Of a DNA stretch of 64,000 bases, positions 45,774-58,375 are shown piece by piece. Made by a program: the position numbers and the translations under genes. Positions within the stretch are counted from its first letter, which is position 1. Each line of letters starts with the position of its first letter. The notes beneath the pieces were generated by a model that worked only from the letters and a program-made list of their open reading frames with translations, was not told where the DNA came from and did not search any database. Origin of the DNA: Kitagawia praeruptora (taxonomy: Eukaryota > Streptophyta > Magnoliopsida > Apiales > Apiaceae); the NCBI GenBank assembly GCA_037693485.1, contig CM075349.1:27969501-28033500 (forward strand). The letters run 5' to 3'.

Positions 45774-47938
45774 CTCATTTTATTTATAAAGTGAATTTTA
45801 GACCATGCATGTATGTATCTTAATTATATGATTAAGTATTTTATGTATTTTAATAACGTACTTATTTATTTAATAATAACTACAATCTTACAGGACTACA
45901 GGAGTTGATTTGCGAACATGTCTTAGTTCCTTCACTAACTAAAGCCACCATTAGTCCATTACCATTACATGCATCTTGTTTTAATATTCTTACATGTCTC
46001 GGACGTGTCACAACATGGATAATCTATCTGCATGTATATCAAGCCAAATCTAAATTTTTCAAAAAGTAGATCAAATATTTTAATTTTTAACAAAAGTCTA
46101 AAATTTGAGAACTTACCGCTCGTTCAGGAAGGAAGAATGCTATGAGATCAAAAAAGTGTTTCCATAAAATTTTCCTAATTAACGTGAGAGTGGACGTGAT
46201 AAAATAAGAGCTTTTATTGCTATGATTAATGTAAATTAGCATGATAGTCCGTGGCCACTTCTAATTTCTATAATATTTTCTAAATTTTATGATAAAATTC
46301 ATTTTATTCTCTTATCAATCTATTTTATCTTTCATTAGCATCTTCTAAATTTCGAGAATTATATTTATAGTGATATTTGTTTAATGTAATAATCAACAAA
46401 AGATGTACATTAGAGTTAATCGTCAACTATCAAATATTATCCCGATAATAGTGTCCTTTAGTTTGTTTTTCGGTAGAAATCCTAAAAAATCATCACGACA
46501 ACAATTTTTTAACTACATTCAATTTTACCCACAACAAGTTTTAAATATCTATTTTTCCTTATACCCATATGTCTACCCCATATCTCCTCAAATTTATTAC
46601 TGAACAGATAACCTATCTCACATTTTCTCCACTTTATTACTGATCAGATACATTCTCAATTCGGCCTCTTTCCGACCACTATCCAGCTATCTCGCTATAA
46701 CTCTCAGATTCATTCATTCCTTTAATCACATGATATTTGCACATTCATTTTGCCACACCACATCTTTTTCGTCTTTAACAACCTTAAATTTGTTCATCAT
46801 TTTTCTCTTCGATCATCACTCATTCATCTTTACAACGTCTCACTCATTCATCTTTACAACGTCTCATCGACCTCCATTTTCAAATTTATATAAAATATTA
46901 TTGTTCTGGTTATGAGATGAATATGTATTATCATAATAAAATAGTTAATTGTCATACCTCTCACTCATTAAATATGTATACGTTTTTCGAATGTTATTGT
47001 GATAAAACTATATCTTTTGAATTTCAATTAAACTCATCTTAAACATTTGTCAACAAATTGGATTAACATATTATTGTCAACTATTTAGTTGTATTACCGT
47101 TTGTTCAAAATTTAATAAAAAAATTGATGTACCTATTTTTTTGTTGGTATTTAGTTGAGTGTATTTCGTATCTAGATATTTGACACTAAATGGATTCATG
47201 TGGTTTCGGAATGGGCATTAGGTCAATTCAAGATCAGGGAGTGTTATACCCATCCTGATCCCTAAATTCAAACATAATCATTCAACTTGTTTCGGTTCTC
47301 GAACGAGAAATATTTCGCTCCCGATTCCTACCCCGAAAGGAAAATAAAATCGTGGATTTGAAATTTTTTTTAATTAAAATTTTGGACTTATTTTAACTAA
47401 AATTTTGAACATGATCGCTGAACCCGTATCAATCCTAAAATGGGGATTATTTTCCTCCCTGATTCCTACCCAAACAGAGAACGATCTACCCAAACGGAGA
47501 ACGATGATCCCCACAAAAAATTTGGGATTCTTTTTTTTTTTGATTAAAATTTATATATTCTTTGGAAAATAAAATTAATTTGATAAATCATGATAAATTT
47601 ATTATTATATTATAAATAGTGATTTGAACTAATTTTTTATAATAAAAGATGAAAAAATTATTAAAATTAGTTTTTATTTATGAAATGTTAAATTTATAAA
47701 ATATTTGAATCTTTAATTTATTTTTAATAATCGATCTAGTAAATATATATTTAAAAATTTATTTTTATTAAATATGATAATCGGTTGGGGAACGGGAATT
47801 AGGGATAGGACCGAGATACCTTAATCCTTGAGCTCGTTTCTGAAAAATTACACGTTTAATACTTTAAACTACATGTTTCTGAAAAATATAATTGTTAAAC
47901 ATGAGCTACGTATGTGAAAAATGTTGAAAAATAAATAA
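45774..47938. other. Intergenic, possible diverged hAT-type repeat
   Basis: No gene was recognised. A 23-bp tandem pair (CACTCATTCATCTTTACAAC) lies at about 46816-46866. From about 47180 to 47850 words such as GATTCCTACCC and GGGAATTAGGG recur near both ends of an AT-rich centre, reminiscent of the subterminal words of the hAT-type MITEs. TIR and TSD could not be fixed. Confidence 0.3.
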
Positions 47939-47943
47939 AGATC

Positions 47944-48276
47944 TGTTAAGGTGTTGGGGAAGGCCATTTCAAGGATCTTATACTCTACTCATATATATTT
48001 AACATTCCCCTCACTCGCAAGCCCATTATGGGGAAAGAGTGGTCACTAGGGGCCCATTTTTGGAGCAATTGGGTTAAGAGTGGTCACTAGGGGCCCATTA
48101 TTTTTGGAGCAATTCCTTAGTGCCAAATTAAATTAAGAATATTGGGGTGGTGAGGTTCGAACTTGAGACCTCCACAAACACCAGAGCTCTGATACCATGT
48201 TAGAAACGTTTCACCCAAAACCTTAAGGTGTTGGGAAAGACCCTTCCAAGGATCTTATACTCATGTACATTTAACA
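47944..48276 (-). mobile_element. TRIM (miniature LTR retrotransposon), TSD AGATC
   Basis: A perfect 5-bp TSD AGATC (47939-47943 and 48277-48281) flanks 333 bp. The right terminal repeat is 48198-48276 (79 bp, starting TGTTAGAAACG, ending TTTAACA). The left one is 47944-48004 and lacks about 20 bp of it. Next to the right repeat is the primer-binding site TGGTATCAGAGC on the minus strand, and next to the left is a purine tract GAGTGAGGGGAA. A tandem pair of AGTGGTCACTAGGGGCCCAT units sits inside. There is no coding capacity, so it depends on another element's enzymes. Confidence 0.85.
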
Positions 48277-48281
48277 AGATC

Positions 48282-48936
48282 CAGTTAAACTCAACTTCTA
48301 ACACCTGTGTACGATCTTTCTACAATTGGAATATTATTGCCCAATGTACATGGCTAATGGATTTGATTCTACAAATGTTGCCAAATGTGCTGGAAGATCC
48401 GGTAAATATAATCTCGAAGTATACATCTTCCACAAACCTGCCACTAGGGATCAGATATGAACACTTCACAAAGCTGTTTATTTTGTTTTTAAAGATTTTC
48501 AGCATTTTATAACAATCTTTGATGTCATCTTTACTCAACTTCAGTTGTAATTATTCAAGAATGTTACAAGACAGGCTTAACATCCACACAAATAAAATAC
48601 AAAATGTACAAAAGTCAGACAAAAACTTGATCTCCTCTAATTAAAAAATTAAAAATTGTGATTAGATAAATCTCAAGATACAAAGACTTAGTTGTTAACG
48701 TGCTGAGATATCTTTCAGGATATATTTAACTAAGACTCTGATTCAATGACGTGCTTATGCAATCTTTGATAAGGAAAGAGAAACGAAGAATCATGTACAT
48801 GTGAAGTTTCTTTAAATTATAGGTGCTTCAAAATTTTCACATTGACTTCGAAATTTCGAATGCACATACACACAGAAAGGCCATTTCATAAGAATGAAAA
48901 GTTGCATTAGAAAATATTGAAGGGTTTTGCATATCA
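48282..48936. other. Upstream region of the receptor kinase gene
   Basis: About 650 bp between the TRIM and the start codon of the S-receptor-like kinase. It should contain that gene's promoter. No specific element can be named with confidence. Confidence 0.35.
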
Positions 48937-51900
48937 ATGGCAAACACTGCATTCAGTACTCTGTTTTTCGTTACATTTTCTGCAATCTTGTTATTGTCCA
49001 CTGCTGTAGATATTATCACCGTAAATCAGAACGTTACGGATCAAGGCAATGGAACTATTGATTCGGCTAGTGAAGTCTTCCAACTGGGATTTTTCAGCCC
49101 GGGAAAGTCCAAGAATCGATATTTAGGAATTTGGTACATGAAAATTTTGCCAAGGGTGGTTGTGTGGGTTGCTAATCGAGAGACTCCGCTGACTGATACT
49201 TCAGGCGTGTTGAGTGTGGATTCAAATGGAAGCTTGGTGCTTTCTGATGGAAGTGGAAGGATAGTCTGGTCAACCAACTCAACAAGATCGGTGGTGGACA
49301 ATTCGACTGTGGCACAATTGTTTGATAGTGGAAATCTTGTAATCAGGAATGGAAATGATGGAGATCCTAAGAATTATTTTTGGCAAAGCTTTGATTATCC
49401 AGGAGACCATCTTCTACCAACACAGAAGATTGGGTTTGACTTTAGAAAGGGCCTGGAACGGTACCTCAGTTCGTGGAGAAGTCCTGATGATCCTGCTCCA
49501 GGCAATTACAGCTTCCGGGTTAACATTGATGGATATCCACAGTTGATGGGGTTCAACCACTCCAATGTAACTTTCAGAATTGGACCATGGGATAGTGTGG
49601 AGTTTAGTGGGCTGCGTTTTTCGGAACCTGATCAGAGTTTTATAACAGATTCGGGTTTAAATAAGGAGGAGATCTACTACAGCTACAATGTTCCCAATAG
49701 TCCTGTCATTGTGCGGATGGTGCTGTCTCCGGAGGGGGTTGCGCATATTTTGTCATGGAATGATAAGAAGCAAAGTTGGGGAACTAATTTGAATTCACAG
49801 CGAGATGTTTGTGAGCAGTACGCACTTTGTGGTCCATATGGTATTTGTGACAGCAGAAAAGCTGGGGATGATGGAGTATGTGGCTGTATGAAAGGATTTG
49901 AACCAAAAGATCCAAAAAAATGGAAACTAGGAAATTGGTCAGATGGTTGTGTAAGAAAGACTCCTTTAAGCTGTGGAAATGGAGACACATTTTTTCCGTT
50001 TACTAATGAAAAATTACCTGACACGCGGAGCGCAAAGTATAATACCAGCATGGATCTTCAGAGCTGTAAGACTGCGTGCATAAATAATTGCTCTTGCACA
50101 GCTTACTCAAATATAGATATCAGACAAGGTGGAATGGGGTGCATGTTATGGTTCAATGATCTGAATGATATCAGAGATTACAATGGACCTGGACTTCAAT
50201 TTTATGTTAAAACTGCTGATTCAGGTAAATTGTTTCATTTTTGAAGTTTGTACCTACATTTTACCGTGAAGTAGATACAGTCACCAACTCATTGTTGGCA
50301 ACTAATCACCAACACTGCTAAGTGTCATTCCATGACATTTTTGTCTCCAATTCGAACCGTTGGAGGAGTTTAAAGAAAAATAGCTCTACATCGAACTGAA
50401 GCGTTTCATTTTATTAATGAAGTAGTGTTCTAACATGGAATTTTTTTTCTACAGATGGGACCTCGAGCTCAAAGAGGACAGTGAAAGTTATAGTTCCTTT
50501 AGTAGCAGCAACGCTAGCAATATTATTAGGTCTACTCTGGAAATGTGTGTACAGAAATAGAATGCTGAAAAAAAAAGGTATGCTCTCTGACATACTTATC
50601 TAATAGTTAATATGGTAAGGAAGTAACAATTACCTTCACTCTGCAGGAATAATAGCAGTCAACGGTTCTGTACGTGAAAATAAGAGGGAGGAGTTAGATT
50701 TGCCATTAGTTGACTTTGCTATCGTAGCCAAAGCCACCAGGAACTTCTCTTTAAACAATAAGCTTGGTGAGGGAGGTTTTGGACCTGTGTACAAGGTAAG
50801 ATTGATTGATCAGGATATCTCACGTAGTAGTAGTATTATTTATTTGTTGCATCGAATATATATTGTGTTCAATAAAGTTCATTTAACCGGAGAACTTAAA
50901 CCTGACATTGTCAAACAATGTTGCAGGGTACGTTGGAGGATGGTCAAGAAATTGCTGTGAAAAGGCTGTCAAAACAATCAAGACAAGGGCTCGATGAGTT
51001 CAAGAATGAAGTTTCAGTTATAGCCAAACTTCAGCATCGAAACCTTGTGAGGCTTCTAGGATGTTGCATTGAGGATGGAGAAATGTTGTTGATCTATGAG
51101 TACATGCCCAACAAAAGTTTAGATGCAATTCTCTTTGGTATGCCTTTCTCAAAGTGGTTGAGTCATTTTTCTTCAGATTCATTTTTTACTATTAAATCCT
51201 GGGTTAGTGTACTATTTTAGTTCAGTTGAATTCATGATCTTAGATTATCACAATAACCGGTGTGGACAAATTTAACAGACCCAGAACTAAGCAAGACATT
51301 GGATTGGCCAATGCGTCAGAACATTATAAATGGAATTGCTAGAGGGCTTCTTTATCTTCATCAGGACTCAAGATTACGAATCATACACAGAGATCTTAAA
51401 GCTAGCAATGTTTTACTTGATCATGAGATGAATCCAAGAATTTCAGACTTTGGCATGGCCAAAAGTTTTACAGGAACTCAAACTGAAGCAAATACTACTA
51501 GAGTAGTTGGGACATTGTAAGATATATAATTGATCCTACTATTTCATTACTTCAAATTCAATAGAACTGAAATTATTTGTCAATTTATTGTTCCTGCAGC
51601 GGTTACATGTCCCCTGAGTATGCACTTGACGGAACATTTTCTGTTAAATCCGATGTCTATAGCTTTGGGGTACTTGTACTAGAGATAGTTACTGGAAAGA
51701 AAATGGGGCGTTTCTATCATTCCGATCACAGCCCTAATCTTCTTAGTTATGTAAGCTTCAGGACTATTAGTTTTATTTCCACAAAATGATCGTACAATGA
51801 TTTCTGACAATTTGATATCCACTCACCCCTACATGCATAAATGTGTTTATGTGCAGGCCTGGACACTTTATGAAGAGGAAAAGCTTTCTGAACTCTTTGA

Positions 51901-52156
51901 TACCAAAAGTTTGGAGTCACATCATAAGTTCGAAGCATTTCGAGCTATCCAGATAGGCTTATTGTGTGTCAGCACTTATCCTGATGACAGACCAAGCATG
52001 TCATATGTGGTGTCAATGATGACTTGCGAAACTGAACTTCCAAGGCCTATGCGACCCGGTGCCTACAATTTCAAATCTTCAGACAGTATGACAGATCCTT
52101 TAACAAAAACGTGGACAACTAGTAGTATTAGTCTTTCAGATTTTGGCCCCAGATAG
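48937..52156 (+). CDS. G-type lectin S-receptor-like serine/threonine kinase, 7 exons
   Basis: Exons are 48937-50224, 50455-50577, 50647-50795, 50927-51137, 51279-51516, 51600-51750 and 51857-52156, the standard seven-exon layout of this family. The product has 819 residues. A hydrophobic signal peptide (1 to about 23) is followed by the bulb-type lectin domain (to about 150), the S-locus glycoprotein domain, a cysteine-rich PAN domain (about 345-425) and one membrane helix (about 438-458). The cytoplasmic kinase has GEGGFGPVYK, the lysine in EIAVKRL, HRDLKASN (Asp near 629) and DFG (near 647). All are intact, as is the SPEYA segment. The C-terminus ends SLSDFGPR, as in the SD1 group. It is a plasma-membrane receptor kinase; relatives act in self-incompatibility, defence and development. 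The ligand is unknown. Confidence 0.94.
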
Positions 52157-52741
52157 TATGTGCAATATAACTGAATTTGTGACGATAAACGGAACAATTT
52201 CTTTGCAGTTGAGAAAAAACCATACCTTTCTTCTTAAATCTTTCAATTAGTTAATTTCTAATCATTAATTTGGATTTCTCCACATCTGTTTTGTAGGATT
52301 TTTACATATTCTGTTTCGAGAAATGTCAGTTATCAAAATATTTTATCATTGCAGGACAACAATTTTAATTCTACAGGTTATGTTTGCTATACGGGATCAA
52401 CAGTCCCGGACTATTGGTTTAATTCTTTGAAATTTGTATGCCAAAATGAGGGCTAATTATACGTAGTCCAGCGGCTATATTACCTGGAAAAAATCAGTCC
52501 TGCGAATAATTGTGATAAAAAATTCATGATGATACCATGGAGATATTAACTTCACAAATGTGTTCTGCTAACAAAAAAGAGAATGATGTTAGTACTTAGG
52601 AACCTATTTCTGAAGGAGAAAATGGATATTGAATATTTCACAGTTGAACTTATAATCCAGTTATTTCGACAATTTAAGCATGTTAGTGAAAGAACTATAT
52701 AGCCTATAGGTCTTGATTGAAAAAAACACCAAATTGCATTT

Positions 52742-53008
52742 AGGGAATCTTGGATGATGGAAAAGACATGACTGTAGAGAGATCCTCAGAGACATAAAAA
52801 CAAGGACTAGATGAATTCAAGAATGATTTTCGCGTATAGATAAAATCCAGCACCATAATCTTGTGAGACTTTTAGGATGCTGCATTAAGTCTCAATCAAA
52901 TCTGACGTCTTTAGTTTCAGGCTAGCTGTTGGTGCTGGAGATAGTGAGCCTGACCAAAATTAGAGGGTTCTATCATTTAGATCCCTGTTTCAACCTTCTT
53001 GGTCATGT
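52742..53008 (+). pseudogene. S-receptor kinase fragment (exons 4 and 6 only)
   Basis: Bases 52742-52887 match exon 4 of the gene upstream (GGATGATGGAAAAGACATGAC, then CTAGATGAATTCAAGAATGA, then CTTTTAGGATGCTGCATT) with stops and frameshifts. Bases 52890-53008 match exon 6 (AAATCTGACGTCTTTAG, CTGGAGATAGTGA, AACCTTCTTGGTCATGTAAG), keeping the splice donor. Exon 5 with the catalytic loop is missing. It is a decayed tandem duplicate. Confidence 0.82.
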
Positions 53009-53291
53009 AAGAGCTCTTTTGATAGTAAAAAGTTTGATCAGTTTTACGAAGAAAGTTTACGTTTCGAGTCGTTGTAGTCCCCTTACAATACCTCAGGACC
53101 AAATGAAATTATTTTGAATAAAATTTAACGGTTTTAATACCTGACAATAAAAACAAATGATAATTTAAGTAAACAAAGACGAATTATGCAGCAATCTATA
53201 AATATCATGACTAATGAGATGAATCCACCTTTGTACAGTACAGCTCATTAAAATATAGTCATCCAGTTTAGTATCAAAAATTAAAATGAAA

Positions 53292-56200
53292 CTATTCTGT
53301 TTCAAGAATCTCGAGGGAAGGTATGTGAGCAACTTTGTAAAAATCAGCTCCTTGTTCACCATTTCCCGTGCGGAGCTTTTCACAAAAATCTAAAGGCATC
53401 GCGGACAACGTTAAACGTTGAAGAGAATTGAGATATTTCAGTCCCTCGGGAAGCTCCTCCAACTTTGAACAGTGAATTATAACCAATGTGGATAGAACAG
53501 GCATGCTTCCTTCCTCCACCCTCCATTTTACCAAGTTGGGGAGGATCTCAAGTATAAGACTGCTAAGTTGTGGGAAACCCGTTGCTGAGCATATCATTTC
53601 CTTGCCCACAAAAGTATGTATATGTAAATAGAGGTCACGCAATGTAGCAATCTTCTCAAGTACCGGCATCGGGTCTTCCCTTAGGCAGGACTCCCATAAT
53701 ATTAAGCGGGTGATACGAACAGAAGATACATCCATATGAGTAGGGAGAAGTTGTTGCGATTGCTCCTCAAACAGTTGAGCAAGCGGGAGACTGCCAATTA
53801 TTTCTAATTTTTGAAGGTGTAAATTAAATTTCCACAACTTTCTCAACATATCTTCACTATTTTTTAAGGCTTGATCAGGTTCATAAATAGCGAGTTCCAC
53901 GTACTGGAGACACGAAGATGATGACAAGGCGATAGCTGCCAAATTTTCCATCATCTCTTCCATATCGTAGCAACTACCTTTTAGTGTTAGTTTCTGAAGA
54001 CTGGTTAAATTCGATAGATCCTTAACCTCACACCAAGTAGTATCAAAATTTTCTAGTGTCTCTAACTTGCTCAAACCAATAAACCGTAGCTTTGAGTTGT
54101 TCTTTAAGCCCTTAACTCCTAGTGATGGTAGATACAAATGTCGCAAACGTCCCAACATACTAAGAATATTTCTTGACAGCCATGGTGGAAAATAAATATC
54201 AAACTGTCTATCCAAATTTAGAGTTTCTAGTAGCATCAACTTTTGTATAGATGGAAATATTTTCAAATGAACATCACTTACCCTAAGATATCGCAAGTAA
54301 ACAAGGCTACCTAATACTCTTCCAAGATTAATACGAGAAAGGGACCATGGATAATTTAATCCAAGAGCAACCTGTACCTCCAAAGATAAAACTCGTAAAC
54401 ACCTGAAATTGGCAATATGTGACCCAAGTGCTGGCGGCAAACTTCGTGTTCCAGACTGATTGAGTAGCAACATAGATCGATGCCTTTGCTGATCGGCTTT
54501 CTTACCAAAGTAGTGATGTTTTTTACTTTCATTTCCATCATCAAAATGAACTACAAGTTGTCGAGTGTTAGAGTACCTGAAATCCGGTGAAGCACTAAGG
54601 TGAGAATCAGTTTTTCTTTGGAGATCAATTACTCTGAAAAATTCTTCTGCTTCCGCTTGGGATATAGATAGATCTCTCATAAGGTCATGAAGTGAACAAG
54701 ATTCGAAATTTATAAATGATTTCACACCATTAAACCTCACTTGAACCATACTCCTATGGACCAGTTCCCCCAAATATGATTCAGCTACTTGCATCATTGT
54801 TTCTCCTTCACTTTTGTCACTCGACAGTACCATCCCCTCCGCGATCCACAACAGATATAAAGTCTCTGCATCTATACTTTCATCTTCATTATATTTACCT
54901 AAATATAGAAAGCATGGCTTCAGCTGAAGGGGTAAGTCATCGTAACTCCAAACTAAAACCTCAGATATTTGGCTTTGATACTTTTCTCCCAATCCTCTAC
55001 CCCTGTTTCGCGATGAGAGACTGTCAGTATATACCTTTTCCCACTCTATTAACGAAGGTTTTGACACAAGAATTCCACCCAACATGACTATAGCTAGTGG
55101 AAGACCGCAACATTTTTTAACCATTTCTCTTCCCAATTCTTCCATCCTTTTTACATCTCTGGTAATGTCTGTAACAGAGTAACACATTAAATAAAAGCAG
55201 AATTGAATAATTGTGTAAAAGCATAGAAGTGTACATAATTATCAGCTAGGCCCTTTGAATAAACAAAGGAATTAAAACACAATTAAGAGATAGATTTGCT
55301 ACTAATGTTATTGAGTTTGCTTAGTTTCTTCATTTACTTTCCTTAACAAGTCACTTCTAGTCGGTAAACTTTCTATTTTCATCCCAAATCATGATCCGGG
55401 AAGTTTGCACTTTCTATGGTTTCGATGTCTCATGATCTAGCATGCTATTGTATCATCGTTATTCAATCAAGATTTCTTTTCTTGAATTGAACATCGCTTC
55501 TAAAATTATATTGATAAATTCAAGTAAATTACATACCAAGACAATCTCCTCCTTTAGGAAGTGCTTTCAACTTAAGTAGCTCCCAACTTTGGTCTAGGTT
55601 TAGAAGTACTGGTCGGTGTACGAATCCATTTGGATTTGCATGCTCAGCAACATTATCATTACGACTTGTAAGCATTAATCTGCTTCTTGACTTTTCAGCT
55701 GGAAACGCCGCTTTGAAAGAATCCCAAGCATCAGTTGACCATATGTCATCCAGGACTATCAGGCATTTTTTGCTTTGTTGGATTTGTAGCAAATTCTCCA
55801 CTAACTTGTCGTCATCCCAATCAAGGATTTCCTCTTTCTTGTCATGGATGAGACATATAAGAATTCGCTGCAACACTTGTTTTCTTTGCCACTTCCGTGA
55901 AATAGAGACCCATGCTAAACCAGCAAAGCAAGTCTTTATGGTGGAGTGATTGTATATTTTTTCAGCCAGAGTCGTCTTCCCCAGGCCTCCCATTCCACAA
56001 ATAGAGACAATCTTGTAACAATCATCACTTTCATTCACCAAATGTCCAACCAAGAGATCAACATCTCCATGAAATTCAACAAATATCTCTGGTTCAGGAG
56101 TAGAATAAGTGTAAAATCGCTTTAGCTTCCCGGATGTTCCATTTGAAGAATTTGATGATCCCACGGATTCTAATGTTGATATAATCTTATAATCAGCAAA

Positions 56201-56542
56201 GCAATTGTAGACAAGAGACATCTTTTTTTCTATCTCTTTGATCTTCATTGAGTACTTAATTGCTTGTTTCTTTCTGTTTCTTTCACCAGACGAAGAAGCT
56301 TTGAGAAGATAAGTTTCAACAACATGTTCAGCATTGTAGGCCAAATCTCGTATGTCCGAAACCAAAATGCGTATTTTGTTTTCACTTATCCTTGAATCCG
56401 CATCTCTCAAGAACGTCTTCATCCGCACCAGCCCGGTCACCAGTCCTTGAATTTCATCTCGCACTCCATTCAGAACTTGAGCTTCTTCACTCAATAAATC
56501 AGTGAGCCTTCCTACAACAATCGACACAACAGCTTCCGCCAT
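53292..56542 (-). CDS. CC-NB-ARC-LRR disease resistance protein (NLR2), 2 exons
   Basis: Exons are 56542-55537 and 55168-53292, giving 960 residues. The intron lies at the same codon as in NLR1 (Asp of CLDITRDV). Visible parts: coiled-coil with AYNAEHVVE, P-loop GMGGLGKTT, kinase-2 CLIVLDDIW, RNBS-B MLTSRN, GLPL in KCCGLPLAI, LKPCFLYLGKY, SLHDLMRDLS in the MHD position, then LRRs ending PSLEILETE. It is a paralogue of NLR1 on the opposite strand, 38 kb away and separated by broken relatives. Its family acts as cytoplasmic immune receptors. The leader is short and the first ATG is the family start (MAEAVVSIVVGRL). No lesion was seen. Confidence 0.93.
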
Positions 56543-56968
56543 TTAGAATTAATATTTTGGTTTTTGTTTGAGAGAAACTAGCTCAAATGTAGTAAATACG
56601 TCGAAAGACGAATGGACTAGTTATAGTAGTAAAGGTCAGTCTCGGCTGCTCAGAGTTGTCAATGAATAGAAAAACTACGTCTTCATCAGCATCAGCTTCA
56701 GCTTCAGCTTCGTCAGCACTTGGTCAACAAGTTGAGTTTCTTCAACTAATATGAACAAAATACATGCATGATCAAGTGGAAAAATTGACCATATATCGGT
56801 CAAGTGGTTGATAACAAGCCTTTATTTAAATTAATATATACAAGTTTGGAATTTTCTTCTGAGGAGTGGTTGCTTTCGGTCACTTTCAAGACCACATTTT
56901 TTTTTTATTATGGCTAAACCAAGGCCACGTTCCTATTTGGATTGGTGGCCCAGATCAGTTGTTAAATA
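56543..56968. other. Upstream region of NLR2
   Basis: It should contain the promoter of the minus-strand NLR2 gene. A short CATCAGCTTCAGCTTCAG microsatellite-like stretch lies at 56690-56720. No specific control element can be named. Confidence 0.35.
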
Positions 56969-57203
56969 CTCCCTTCGCTCCATTATATAAGGCATTTGAC
57001 TTTTATGCACGTAACTTTAGGTGCTTTGACTACATAGCTAAAATAATTATTTTTTAATTTTTCTTTTTTTGAATAAAAATATAATATTTTAATTTTTATT
57101 TAGAAAAAGAAATTTTAAAAAATAATAATTTTAACTATGTATTCAAAGCACCTAAACTTACGTGTAGAAAAGTCAAATGCCATATATAATGGACCGGAGG
57201 GAG
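56969..57203. mobile_element. Stowaway-like MITE
   Basis: CTCCCTTCGCTCC on the left and GGACCGGAGGGAG on the right are flanked by TA. The interior folds back (CATTTGACTTTT with AAAAGTCAAATG). Confidence 0.72.
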
Positions 57204-57344
57204 TACATAATAAAAGTCTAAATATTTCGGGGGACCAGGCAAATTTTGGAAGTTAGAAAGAAATTCTTAGTTTTTACAAATAATTTTCGTTTTTTTTCAA
57301 GAAGGAGAAAAAGATGAGGGCTCTGTTTGATAATTAAAGATTAA

Positions 57345-58372
57345 AGCATAATAACCCGTGCGAGGCACGGGTCATCTTCTAGCAATCGATATAAATTATG
57401 TGTATTTTTACGATTTAAAGAATATTTTTGAATTCAATTGTGCCTTTTCTGTTCATACATATTATAATATCATTATTTTATTTATGTATAAATCATAAGA
57501 GCACAATTTTTTTAAGTTAGAGGAAGTTTTGTAGCATATAAATATATTATATAGGTTATAACACAATTTTTTTTAAAAACAAAGATAAAAGGACATAATA
57601 AAATTTGATATTAGAAATCTGTAAAAATTGGTTGTATAAATATCATATATGATATTTTTTGATAATTAAAATACAAAATTTTATAAACAATATAAGTCGT
57701 CATTAACATATTTACTCAAAAGTTAAATTGATAGGAAATATAGGAAAAGGACGAGACCAGGGGTTTAAGTAATATGTTTTTTAGTTCAAACACAAAAGCT
57801 TATTTAGCTCAATGGTTATAAGGATGAGTTGGCTTGGGAAGGGCATGAGTTCAATTCCCCACAAGAACATAAAAAAAATAACAAGACTTACTCAGTTATA
57901 ATAGCTGTTTTCGAAGGACCCCGACCAAGTACAGAATTACAAATACAGAAAGGAAACCTAATACAAACTAGGAAACTCACGCACACGCATGAGTCGAACC
58001 CCTGACCTCCTTCAAAGGAGGTCAGTGGTTCAACCACTGCACCAACATGTTGTTGGCCCCACAAGAACATAATTTGTCTAAATTTTTTGTTTGAATAAGG
58101 AATCAATGGCAACTTCATGTAATTTTTCAATATTCAAGGGCAAAACTGTACTTTCACAAGGGGTTTATTGGCTCACTTTACCCCTGTTGCCTTGAGAAGG
58201 GCATGAGTTCAATTCCCCACAAGAATATAATTTGTCTAAATTTTTTGTTTGAATAAGAAATCAGTGGCATTTTCATGTAATTTTTCAATATTCAAGGGCA
58301 AAACTGTACTTTTACATGGGGTTTATTGACTCATTTTACCCTTGTGTTACTCTATTATATATAGAAAGAGAT
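57345..58372 (-). mobile_element. Helitron-like segment (tentative)
   Basis: At one side (57355-57374) is a perfect hairpin ACCCGTGC-GAG-GCACGGGT, of the kind seen near Helitron 3' ends. At the other (about 58340-58372) the minus strand reads TCTTTCTATATATAATAGAG, close to the TC-plus-AT-rich 5' start common in plant Helitrons. Within it, a unit of about 165 bp containing GGGCATGAGTTCAATTCCCC is tandemly duplicated (about 57833-58187 and 58188-58350), and copy one holds a SINE. No helicase frame is present, and the CTRR end cannot be assigned on this strand, so the call is uncertain. Confidence 0.38.
57873..58056 (-). mobile_element. tRNA-derived SINE with 16-bp TSD
   Basis: On the minus strand it begins CCAACAACATGTTGGTGCAG (A-box region), has GGGGTTCGACTC (B-box), and ends in a T/A-rich tail. 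A perfect 16-bp TSD CCCCACAAGAACATAA flanks it (57857-57872 and 58057-58072). The uninterrupted sister copy of the host repeat at about 58215 provides the empty site. A 20-bp perfect palindrome (GACCTCCTTTGAAGGAGGTC) sits between the two boxes. Confidence 0.87.
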
Positions 58373-58375
58373 TAT

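Noticed and set aside
53165..53383. Small minus-strand frame at the NLR2 3' end
   Set aside because: It overlaps the NLR2 last exon in a different frame and has no independent features.
57790..57860. tRNA gene suggested by TTAGCTCAATGGTTA and GAGTTCAATTCCC
   Set aside because: Stems do not pair well and the segment is part of a duplicated repeat; it looks tRNA-like only in the box motifs.
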